This document shows positions 57,207 to 64,000 of a stretch of 64,000 bases of DNA, piece after piece (position 1 is the stretch's first letter; every line of letters begins with the position of its first letter). A program made the translations under genes and the position numbers. The stretch is from NCBI GenBank assembly GCA_041660525.1, contig JBAZWD010000005.1:62001-126000 (forward strand), in the 5' to 3' direction. Source of the stretch: JABCZS01 sp041660525 (GTDB taxonomy: Bacteria > Pseudomonadota > Gammaproteobacteria > JABCZS01). The notes under the pieces were generated by a model that saw only the letters and a list, made by a program, of their open reading frames with translations, did no database searches and had not been told where the DNA came from.

Positions 57207-57920
57207 TTAGGAATTCATTATGTTTTGCAAGGTTAACTCTACAAATTGCACTGGATGCAAACCATAAAATTTACTCCTGTCTTTTCCCATAATCGTAATT
57301 GCTCTGCTATAACAACCAAACAAAACCGTATTAGATATTTTAGTTGCCCAATCCCAATTTAATGGCTTCCCTTCACCAGGAACACCACCTAATCCATCTC
57401 GACAAGTAAGTGATGCTAAATCACTATATGATGGTACTTGCCATGAAATAGTATTATATAAAATTATCATTTGATTTGAATTCATTGGCACAGGATAAGT
57501 AATGATCTTTTGGATGTAATAAACATCCTCAATTTTTATATCATTATCCAATACTATCCCAATCCAATTTTGACTTTTTTCCAGGGTATGGGCTTTAATA
57601 ACAGCGGGCCCGTAAACAAGTTTTCCCCAAACATATTCTCCTAATGTAATTGATCCGCGAATTATTAATGACTGTGGAATACTCCTGTTCAATAAATCAT
57701 GTGCGAATTTAATTATTTTATTAAGATCTTCCGCCGCATCTCCTAATCCGATGAATAATGTATCTGATACAAGCTGATATTTTTCAATTTCATAGTACCC
57801 TACAAGTTCTTCGATTAGTGCTACCCAAGATTCTATTTTTGAATTTGCTTTCTCTGGACTTAAATTTTTAATAATTTCACTGAAACCAAGCAAATCAACA
57901 CACAGAAAATAGCCTATCAT
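57207..57920 (-). CDS. Class III nucleotidyl cyclase-like protein
   Basis: The 237-residue protein resembles the adenylate/guanylate cyclase catalytic fold: YFLCVDLLGFSEII with a metal-type Asp9, QLVSDTLFIG with a second Asp53, and LIIRGSITLGEYVWGKLVYGPAVIKAHTLE, which parallels the R-G-I-x-G ... yGpaVxxAxxLE region. The Asn and Arg of canonical cyclases that stabilise the transition state are not obvious. Similar small cyclase-like proteins occur in defence islands, including Pycsar cyclases. AGGAG precedes ATG 57920. No Pycsar-type effector with a membrane domain is adjacent. Activity is inference. Confidence 0.6.
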   Translation of the reverse strand: MIGYFLCVDLLGFSEIIKNLSPEKANSKIESWVALIEELVGYYEIEKYQLVSDTLFIGLGDAAEDLNKIIKFAHDLLNRSIPQSLIIRGSITLGEYVWGKLVYGPAVIKAHTLEKSQNWIGIVLDNDIKIEDVYYIQKIITYPVPMNSNQMIILYNTISWQVPSYSDLASLTCRDGLGGVPGEGKPLNWDWATKISNTVLFGCYSRAITIMGKDRSKFYGLHPVQFVELTLQNIMNS

Positions 57921-58053
57921 AATTCTCCTAATTAACTTAAAATAATTTATCTATTCAATGGACTGTACTGTTGTATTTCCTGTGGCGTTGTTGCTGATGT
58001 TTTTTAACCGCTGCATTTTCCTTTCTTAAATGGTGCCTTTAGACTTATATACA

Positions 58054-58749
58054 TTAAAATGCTGAAATTATGCTCGGATAACACATATTGATAGCCTGAA
58101 TTTCGATGTCTTTAAAAGACTTTTTATCGAATAAGTGGATTTTTTTTATAAATTCTCTATTGCTCAATCGTGCGATATAAGTTTCGGGTGAAAAATCATA
58201 GGTTGAGTTCAAAAGAATAACAAACCGATACTCTTTCTGGCACAAAAATTTCTCATCTTTATAAAAATATGTACAGTGGCGTGCATGTTCATTTTCCTGA
58301 TCATTAATCTTTGATGGGTGCGGCTTGCTATAATCAACTGACCGATGTGATGTTCCACAAGTCCTTATCGAACCATAAAATTTATCATTAGTAATTAGGT
58401 CGATTATTTTTTTTATTTCATCTACATTGGATTCAATTGCTCCAACAATAGTATCATCACCAGGATCGTTAACGCACTGTGATTGTTTAAGTAAATCATG
58501 CTCTGGATGAGACCAACATGATATTAAGGCTCTTGTCCCATTCTCAAAAGTCAGGCCATCTTTGATAATTTTACTTTCATTATTGTCTCCTTTAAAACCA
58601 CCAGATTCTAACTCTTGATAATATCGCAAAGACCTCAATATAAAAGAAGGATGCACATCCGAATACTTTGGTAACGAATCTCTTTTTAATCCTAAAGAAG
58701 TTAGCAATCCATTTTTATCTAAAAATCGTATTATTCTTTTTTCCGACAT
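58054..58749 (-). CDS. Unknown protein, possibly DUF2971-like
   Basis: A 231-residue protein. The pattern FENGTRALISCWSHPEHD in the first half and DEKFLCQKEYRFVILLN in the second recalls the C-W and E-(Y/W)-R landmarks of DUF2971, also present in the tRNA-Thr island (16892-17959), but the match is weak. It sits between the cyclase-like gene and the phosphoesterase, all on the minus strand; the gaps of 133 and 73 bases leave operon membership open. Confidence 0.6.
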   Translation of the reverse strand: MSEKRIIRFLDKNGLLTSLGLKRDSLPKYSDVHPSFILRSLRYYQELESGGFKGDNNESKIIKDGLTFENGTRALISCWSHPEHDLLKQSQCVNDPGDDTIVGAIESNVDEIKKIIDLITNDKFYGSIRTCGTSHRSVDYSKPHPSKINDQENEHARHCTYFYKDEKFLCQKEYRFVILLNSTYDFSPETYIARLSNREFIKKIHLFDKKSFKDIEIQAINMCYPSIISAF

Positions 58750-58822
58750 AATTTCATCCCAAAAAAATGAAAATGCTATTTTACGTTTGATTGTTTAAAA
58801 ATTAAATGTTCCAAAGATTATT

Positions 58823-59635
58823 TTATATAGATAACTTTATTATTTTTTGCACTGCTGGTTGAGAATATTCAGCATTACCTACTTCAACAATTAAATTATT
58901 TACCGGTTGATATTTTGCTGCACTATGCGTATGGCCACATAATGCCAAAAAATTGATAGATGGATTTTTCTGCGCAGCTTCCAATAATACATCTCCCATA
59001 ATTTTTGAAGAAAAATAAGGCAACCAATCATCGTCGCTGATTTTTTCTTGATGCATGCAAGCATCTTTAAATGGTGGCACATGGGTTAATACAATAATTT
59101 CTTTAGGATTTTGGTGTATTGCTTGCTCTAAATTTTTCTGCAGTCCAAGTGCGTCAGCGTCGGCTAGTTGCTGCATTTTTTCTAATAGCTGAAATTTACC
59201 CAGAATTCTCCCCTCAAATAAATCTGCAATCAGCCTACTGTCATTGAGCACAACTCTAGTGTTTTGATAATCGCCTAAGCGACCATCTGCCCATCCATCT
59301 TGACCAATCAAGTAGGTATTATCATTTAATTTCTGAATGCCTGCGGCCGGCAGCCAATGTAATTTATCGTGATCTTTAGTCAAAGTAGTCATTGCTTCGC
59401 GCACTTCATTCACTTGGCCTCGGTAATAGTCATGATTACCGAGCACAAAATAAATAGGCTTATTAATTTCTCTTTCCATTTCTAATAAAAGAGAAGCCAG
59501 ACAATCTGCCTCGGCTATATCACCACTAATGAATACGCCACCGCAATTTGTATTAATAATTTCTTGATAAAATTTTTGACGATCATCATGTTCAATAAAA
59601 TTGAGATGTATATCAGTTATCCACGCATACTGCAT
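58823..59635 (-). CDS. Calcineurin-like metallophosphoesterase
   Basis: A two-metal phosphoesterase of 270 residues. Motifs in order: TDIH (D8, H10), SGDIAEAD (D39), LGNHDYY (N67, H68), VLTHVPPF (about 180) and CGHTHS (about 235). All metal ligands are present, so it should be active on a phosphodiester or phosphomonoester. The start ATG directly follows the stop of the nucleotidyltransferase gene (TAAATG), so the two are cotranslated. No signal peptide; cytoplasmic. Confidence 0.9.
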   Translation of the reverse strand: MQYAWITDIHLNFIEHDDRQKFYQEIINTNCGGVFISGDIAEADCLASLLLEMEREINKPIYFVLGNHDYYRGQVNEVREAMTTLTKDHDKLHWLPAAGIQKLNDNTYLIGQDGWADGRLGDYQNTRVVLNDSRLIADLFEGRILGKFQLLEKMQQLADADALGLQKNLEQAIHQNPKEIIVLTHVPPFKDACMHQEKISDDDWLPYFSSKIMGDVLLEAAQKNPSINFLALCGHTHSAAKYQPVNNLIVEVGNAEYSQPAVQKIIKLSI

Positions 59636-60346
59636 TTATTTACCTATTATTTCTTTAATTCTTCTTTCTACCATTGTAATACGATCATTTGCATAATTAC
59701 CATACTGCACAAAATGCCCTGGAATTGCGCCCTTAAACGCTGAGCTACTATCCATTTCGATAAAAGCCTGAATCAAATAATTTCGCAAATCAGGAACCGC
59801 CTGATGAATTTCTTCCACTATTTCTACTCGGCCATCTAAAATGGACATGATATCTTCAAAATCATGACTTGCATAATAATCTGATTTCCCACGAGATTTG
59901 AAAGCTTCTAGTTTGGTTGCAAGAAAATGAGGGGCAGTGACTACCTTGATGCTTATATTGGGTGTTAAATTATAAATGACTGCCGCAGCAATAGCTTGTT
60001 TATACCAACGATTACCAAATCCTAAAATATTTTCATCTGTAGGCATTACATCTAAAATAATATCATCATAAAACCAGCGACATATTACCTCTTCAGTTAA
60101 AGATTTTTTAAATCCTTTTTTTGTTAATTTACTTTCAAGCTGATGATATTGCCTTAATGAAATAACATCTACAATACAATCTACGTCTAATGTATATCGT
60201 ACATCTGGGAATAAAGGATCTGTGATTAATAAGCCTGTCGTACATCCGCCTATGAATACAAAATCATCACACATTTCTTCCAATTTAGTAGCCACAAACT
60301 CTAGCATTCTAATATTTGCTAGTTGTACTGATTGATTATTTTGCAT
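59636..60346 (-). CDS. AbiEii-like nucleotidyltransferase (toxin-type)
   Basis: The 236-residue protein has the minimal nucleotidyltransferase motif IGGCTTGLL (G33-G34) followed by TLDVDCIVD with Asp54 and Asp56, and a later ATKLEAFKSRGKSDYYASHDFEDI that matches the AbiEii/DUF1814-type K...D motif. AbiEii-type enzymes are toxins of type IV toxin-antitoxin systems that transfer nucleotides to tRNA or other targets. It overlaps the upstream winged-helix gene by 11 bases and is followed without a gap by a phosphoesterase. Confidence 0.8.
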   Translation of the reverse strand: MQNNQSVQLANIRMLEFVATKLEEMCDDFVFIGGCTTGLLITDPLFPDVRYTLDVDCIVDVISLRQYHQLESKLTKKGFKKSLTEEVICRWFYDDIILDVMPTDENILGFGNRWYKQAIAAAVIYNLTPNISIKVVTAPHFLATKLEAFKSRGKSDYYASHDFEDIMSILDGRVEIVEEIHQAVPDLRNYLIQAFIEMDSSSAFKGAIPGHFVQYGNYANDRITMVERRIKEIIGK

Positions 60347-60863
60347 GTTGTAATTTTTCCTTTAAAAGCGCTATCGCTAAATTACGCTCACGTGGGCGCC
60401 CTGAGCGTATCGCATCAATTAATACCAAGAATTCATAAAAAGATTGATCAGGGTTTTCATGTAGCGCTTTGGGAATTGTATGATAAAGCGGCTCTAAGGC
60501 AACGCCTTTTTTTTCTCCAAAAGCATCAGGCCAAACAGGAATAGGATCATTCCCTATTGCAATTTTTTCATGAAATATAGGCGCCGCGATAGAAGTTGGC
60601 ATGCCGCGCGTATACTCACCCAATTTTGCAGGAAAAAGGAATTTAATACTGCTGATTAAGAATTCTTCAGCAGCATTTATATTCGGGGAAAATGCGCCAT
60701 CTTCATTCTTTCTTAGCAACCCTGCTTCATTCAACCGCTTTATGCCGCCGTTAATTTCAGCCAAACTAATAGACAACACCCTAGATAGCTGTCGTTGAGA
60801 CCACTCTATGTTTGGGTTAGCTAATATTTTTATTAAGACAACACAATCTTGTGGCTTCAGCAT
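60336..60863 (-). CDS. Winged-helix regulator, probable antitoxin
   Basis: A 175-residue protein with an N-terminal winged helix (QDCVVLIKILANPNIEWSQRQLSRVLSISLAEINGGIKRLNEAGLLRK) and a C-terminal region typical of antitoxin-like partners of AbiEii-type enzymes. ATG 60863 is chosen because AAAGG lies seven bases upstream; an open extension to 60956 crosses the palindromic operator and is unlikely to be translated. It overlaps the nucleotidyltransferase by 11 bases, as expected for a toxin-antitoxin pair. It probably represses its own promoter. Confidence 0.75.
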   Translation of the reverse strand: MLKPQDCVVLIKILANPNIEWSQRQLSRVLSISLAEINGGIKRLNEAGLLRKNEDGAFSPNINAAEEFLISSIKFLFPAKLGEYTRGMPTSIAAPIFHEKIAIGNDPIPVWPDAFGEKKGVALEPLYHTIPKALHENPDQSFYEFLVLIDAIRSGRPRERNLAIALLKEKLQHAK

Positions 60864-60907
60864 AGCAACCTTTTCAATGAATTTTATAAAAGAAAGTATA
60901 GCATGCA

Positions 60908-60931
60908 GTTCGCTGTTCGCGAACAGCGAAC
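60908..60931. promoter_or_regulatory. 24-bp perfect palindrome upstream of the regulator
   Basis: GTTCGCTGTTCG at 60908-60919 is followed at once by its reverse complement to 60931. It lies 45 bases upstream of ATG 60863 and shares its core with the 56489 palindrome, so it is the probable operator of this regulator. Confidence 0.8.
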
Positions 60932-60958
60932 GGTTAAAAAATTGTTCACCCCACATTT

Positions 60959-60982
60959 TGGGGTAACACTGGGGTAACCAAA
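60959..60982 (+). repeat. Direct-repeat pair TGGGGTAAC x2
   Basis: TGGGGTAAC occurs twice with an 11-base period and is followed by CAAA, about 145 bases from the intact tRNA-Ala. Same layout as the pair at 56891. Confidence 0.55.
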
Positions 60983-61127
60983 TGCTTAAGCTTACACCCT
61001 CACTGCTAATTTTTTAATGAACACGAGTAAAAGACAATAACCTACAAGCTGATTTGTAACAACATGATTTGTAAGATTTTTTATTGATTTTTAAATGTAA
61101 ATAGATGAAAATAAACATGAACAGAAC

Positions 61128-61200
61128 TGGAGCCAGGCGGGATCGAACCGCCAACCTCCTGCGTGCAAGGCAGGCGCTCTCCCAGTTGAGCTATGGCCCC
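61128..61200 (-). tRNA. tRNA-Ala (anticodon TGC)
   Basis: Acceptor GGGGCCA/TGGCTCC, D-arm TAGCTCAACTGGGAGAGC, anticodon loop CTTGCAC with TGC, T-arm GGTTCGATCCC; CCA not encoded. The intact copy at the right end of the double island; its 3' half is repeated at 53376 and 56622. Confidence 0.96.
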
Positions 61201-61229
61201 ATAAATTGATTATGAGAAAAAATATATCC

Positions 61230-61303
<74 letters not shown>

Positions 61304-61355
61304 GTGGAGAAACTATTCTACCTCGCAATAATTTCTTGTCAACATTTATAATGGG

Positions 61356-61682
61356 TTAATGAAGCAAATCCACTAAAATGGGTTGTAAAACTTCTTTATT
61401 ATCAATTAAGGCATAGGACAATATGAAAATCTCGTCCCCTATTTCGCCTTTACGGGCCGCTGGGCCGTTTAGGGCGAAAGTTTTACTACCGCGCTCGCCT
61501 TTTATCACATAAGTCTCCAAGCGCTCACCGTTGTTTAAATTAACGATATGGACCTTTTCATTTTCCCGCAAACTGGCTTTATCCATGATATCTTCATCGA
61601 TGGTAATACTGCCTACATAGCGCAAACTTTTATCGGTAATCGTGGCATAAGAAATTTTTGACTTTAATACATTAATAAACAT
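61356..61682 (-). CDS. panD: Aspartate 1-decarboxylase PanD
   Basis: PanD makes beta-alanine for pantothenate. The proenzyme self-cleaves between Gly24 and Ser25 in YVGSITID to give the pyruvoyl cofactor; NGPAARKG is the other conserved block. 108 residues, slightly shorter than the E. coli protein. It overlaps panC by 11 bases and is the last gene of panG-panB-panC-panD. Confidence 0.94.
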   Translation of the reverse strand: MFINVLKSKISYATITDKSLRYVGSITIDEDIMDKASLRENEKVHIVNLNNGERLETYVIKGERGSKTFALNGPAARKGEIGDEIFILSYALIDNKEVLQPILVDLLH

Positions 61683-62430
61683 TATCTAACAACCTCACAT
61701 TTTTAAATTTAACTGCAGCTAAACGACGATTAAATTGCTCTTCTACGTAGTCAATCTCAAAACCTTGAGCAATTAATTCTTGTTTGATTTGATCTATCGA
61801 TTTTTTTTGTTGTAAAATTTGTGAAAACTTTGCGGCTAATTGTAAATCTTCTGGCGATAAGCGGCTATTGCGTGAGCTTAAAGGTAAACCTTCTTTCATT
61901 CTAACAATTGGACAAGCTATAATTTCTGTCTCAATAAAAAAAGCGTTTACTAAACCTTTTATTAATAAAAATTGCTGAAAATCTTTTTCACCAAAATAAG
62001 CGTGTGTTGCTTTGATTATTTGTAATAATTTTAATACGACCGTTAACATGCCATTAAAATGTCCAGGGCGAATCACGCCTTCTAGAATTTGACTGATATT
62101 ATTTTCTTGTACTTGATAATGGTAATCATCAGGGTACATAAGCTCTACGCTTGGAATAAATACGACGTCTATTTTTAATCTTTCTGCCATAGCAAGATCT
62201 GCAGCTTCGGTGCGTGGGTAATGAGCGAGATCATTTTTATCATTAAATTGCGTGGGATTAACGAAAATACTGAGCACGTTGATTTCATTTTCTTGTTTTG
62301 ATCGCTCTAATAAACTTTGATGTCCTGCATGTAAATTGCCCATGGTCGATACAAAACCTATGGTTTTATTTGCATAAGCATTATTTCTTAATTCACGCCA
62401 AGCGTTTAAATCACGGATAATATGTGTCAT
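61672..62430 (-). CDS. panC: Pantothenate synthetase PanC
   Basis: PanC joins pantoate and beta-alanine using ATP. The nucleotidyltransferase-fold motifs are STMGNLHAGHQSLL (HxGH), FVNPTQFN, AYFGEKDFQQ and LPLSSRNSRL. At 252 residues it has a short C-terminal domain compared with about 280 in E. coli. It starts two bases after the panB stop. Confidence 0.94.
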   Translation of the reverse strand: MTHIIRDLNAWRELRNNAYANKTIGFVSTMGNLHAGHQSLLERSKQENEINVLSIFVNPTQFNDKNDLAHYPRTEAADLAMAERLKIDVVFIPSVELMYPDDYHYQVQENNISQILEGVIRPGHFNGMLTVVLKLLQIIKATHAYFGEKDFQQFLLIKGLVNAFFIETEIIACPIVRMKEGLPLSSRNSRLSPEDLQLAAKFSQILQQKKSIDQIKQELIAQGFEIDYVEEQFNRRLAAVKFKNVRLLDNVY

Positions 62431-62432
62431 GA

Positions 62433-63218
62433 TTAATAACTATGCTCTTTTGTGGGGAATTCTCCCGATTTTACTTCAGCAACAAACGTATTCAATGCTT
62501 GATTAAATAACGCTGCGCCATCCAAATAAGTTTTTAAAAACTTTGGTTTTAAGTGTGTTTGTAACCCTAAGAGATCATGCATCACTAATACTTGGCCATC
62601 TGTATGCGCGCCTGCGCCTATACCGATAGTGGGAATAGAAATAGTTTCTGTTATCTTGTTCGCAACTGCCTCAGAAATGCATTCTAGAACCACTGCAAAA
62701 CAACCTAATTTTTCCAGAGTTTTTGCTTGATTTAACAATTGATCTGCTGCATCATTTTCCCGGCCTTGTATTTTATAACCGCCTAATTGATGCAACATTT
62801 GCGGCGTTAAACCTAAATGTCCCATGACAGGAACGCCGGATTGTACTAAATGTTGAATACTGTCTTCGTGCCCTTCTACGCCTTCAATTTTAATTGCATG
62901 TGCGCCCGCTTGCATCAAAGCTTGTGCATTGCGCATAGTTGTGGATTGATCGATGCAATAAGAAAGAAATGGCATATCAGCAACAAGTAGTTGTTTGGGT
63001 TTTGCCATAGCAACCGCCCTTGTGTGTGCAATCATCATGTTCATGTCTGCGGAAATGGTGTTTTCAAATCCGTGCATAATCATGGCGCCAGAATCACCGA
63101 CCAAAATACAATCTACATTAGTATTTTTTAAAATATTGGCCATGCAATAATCATAACAAGTCACCATAGTAATCTTCTGTTTGTCTTGTTTCATTTTTTT
63201 TAATTTTAAAATATTCAT
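62433..63218 (-). CDS. panB: 3-methyl-2-oxobutanoate hydroxymethyltransferase PanB
   Basis: PanB forms ketopantoate from 2-ketoisovalerate and methylenetetrahydrofolate. The TIM-barrel motifs MVTCYDY, ILVGDSGAMIMHG, KIEGVEGH, GHLGLTPQ, and TIGIGAGAHTDGQVLVMHDLLG are intact. 261 residues, usual length. It overlaps panG by four bases. Confidence 0.95.
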   Translation of the reverse strand: MNILKLKKMKQDKQKITMVTCYDYCMANILKNTNVDCILVGDSGAMIMHGFENTISADMNMMIAHTRAVAMAKPKQLLVADMPFLSYCIDQSTTMRNAQALMQAGAHAIKIEGVEGHEDSIQHLVQSGVPVMGHLGLTPQMLHQLGGYKIQGRENDAADQLLNQAKTLEKLGCFAVVLECISEAVANKITETISIPTIGIGAGAHTDGQVLVMHDLLGLQTHLKPKFLKTYLDGAALFNQALNTFVAEVKSGEFPTKEHSY

Positions 63219-63925
63219 TTTCTCTCCTGTTGATAAGCGTTCACAAAAGCTTGATAAACTTCTTGATAAGCATCGTTTTCTAAAGCTTGTAAATTACGTT
63301 GTATGGTTTGTTGATCATCACGCGCAAGCGGGCCTGTTAATGCAGATTGTGGATTGTGAATTAAATTAGCCATGACTTGTTTCAATATCGGCTGCGCGGC
63401 GACTGACGGAATTTGCCATTGCTGCTCCAATGTTGTAAATAATTTTTGCCATAATAAACAAGTGAAGTTGCTGCTTAATACGCACAAACTGTGATAAAAA
63501 TTTTTATCTTTTGTAGGAATAGCAGCATGCGCATTAGGCACGCCTGGTAATAAACTAGAAAATTCTGGCCCTTCTTGTTCAATCACAAACCAAATGCTTT
63601 GGTAAATATCGTGTGTATAAACGCTGGGCGTAAAACTCATCAAAGGGTGGGCCATATGCGCAAGCGTCGTATTTAAACTTCCAGAAAAATGCACCAGTGT
63701 TTTATCTGTACCAGCTAAATGCGTGCAAATAAAATCATCAATTGCATTATCTGAGATTAAAATTAAAACATGCGTAGACTTTGAAATAAGATCAGGCAAT
63801 TGCGAAATATCATGGGAGCGTCGCGCCCATGTATGATAGGAAAGACTTAAAAAGTCAAAATAACAAGCCATATGCCGCGCCATGCGGCCATCGCCAATAA
63901 TCAAATAATACGGTACCTGTCTCAT
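63215..63925 (-). CDS. panG: DUF2520 Rossmann protein, probable ketopantoate reductase PanG
   Basis: The N-terminal Rossmann domain (YYLIIGDGRMARHMACYF) binds NADPH and the C-terminal domain has the DUF2520 signature (NPQSALTGPLARDDQQTIQRNLQALE). In Francisella a protein encoded with panB, panC and panD and named PanG replaces PanE as ketopantoate reductase. The same operon position here, with ATGA coupling to panB, makes that role likely; the assignment rests on context and on family memory. 236 residues, first gene of the operon. Confidence 0.72.
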   Translation of the reverse strand: MRQVPYYLIIGDGRMARHMACYFDFLSLSYHTWARRSHDISQLPDLISKSTHVLILISDNAIDDFICTHLAGTDKTLVHFSGSLNTTLAHMAHPLMSFTPSVYTHDIYQSIWFVIEQEGPEFSSLLPGVPNAHAAIPTKDKNFYHSLCVLSSNFTCLLWQKLFTTLEQQWQIPSVAAQPILKQVMANLIHNPQSALTGPLARDDQQTIQRNLQALENDAYQEVYQAFVNAYQQERK

Positions 63926-64000
63926 GGATCAAGTCCTTTATAAAATTAGTTTAATGCTGGTTAAGCATAATCCTTTTATGCCCAAGATGCTAGCTTATTC

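Noticed and set aside
57207..58749. A complete Pycsar system
   Set aside because: No neighbouring protein has a cyclic-nucleotide-binding or membrane effector domain that I can recognise.
60864..60956. N-terminal extension of the island B regulator
   Set aside because: It would translate the palindromic operator; ATG 60863 has a better ribosome-binding site.

Overview
The window is AT-rich gammaproteobacterial chromosome. The core genes (phoH-ybeY-ybeX, rnpB followed by a division/cell-wall cluster, panG-panB-panC-panD) and many eukaryote-like or effector-like proteins (F-box, giant sacsin-like protein, PP2C, polyglutamine protein, TPR proteins, basic KKRK-type patches) suggest a host-associated member of the Legionellales, in the manner of Legionella, Coxiella or Berkiella. 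This assignment is inference from gene content; no rRNA gene is present to confirm it.

Layout. 1-1.7 kb: 3' part of phoH, ybeY and the CBS/CorC gene ybeX. 1.7-3.2 kb: a convergent PP2C-type phosphatase whose motif order looks circularly permuted, with a C-terminal membrane region. 3.2-3.6 kb: RNase P RNA (with a 10-N gap). 3.7-14.9 kb: dcw cluster rsmH-ftsL-ftsI-murE-murF-mraY-murD-ftsW, interrupted between ftsI and murE by an opposite-strand polyglutamine membrane protein, and ending after ftsW instead of continuing to murG. 14.9-18.1 kb: a 3.1-kb island between a 44-bp copy of the tRNA-Thr 3' end and the intact tRNA-Thr, carrying a DUF1016 nuclease, a DUF6680-like membrane protein and a DUF2971 protein. 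18.2-22.4 kb: tRNA-Met, an unknown coiled-coil protein, nnrD, an amino-acid permease and a beta carbonic anhydrase.

22.4-49.4 kb is an accessory region dominated by proteins of unknown function: a frameshifted two-repeat gene, two TPR proteins, a secreted protein, two convergent DUF4143 ATPases, a trimethylamine-monooxygenase-like flavoenzyme, a gene broken by a second N gap, a 2028-residue protein with two GHKL ATPase domains and a C-terminal HExxH motif, an outer-membrane barrel, Ada, a DUF2975/Xre pair, an F-box membrane protein and a decayed ABC-F gene. 49.5-53.3 kb holds a cation/proton antiporter, a YbdK-type ligase and an arsR-acr3 operon with an obvious operator.

53.4-61.2 kb is an accretion of two islands at tRNA-Ala(TGC): two truncated 3' copies of the tRNA (53376-53424 and 56622-56672) precede the intact gene at 61128-61200. 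Island A carries an AbiL-like pair (AAA ATPase plus RloB) and a frameshifted HNH-like gene. Island B carries a class III cyclase-like protein, a possible DUF2971 protein, a metallophosphoesterase, an AbiEii-like nucleotidyltransferase and a winged-helix regulator under a perfect palindrome. No integrase is visible in any of the three islands, but each has a pair of GGGG-containing direct repeats about 90-220 bp from an att copy. The window ends with tRNA-Ile(GAT) and a pantothenate operon that uses a PanG-like reductase.
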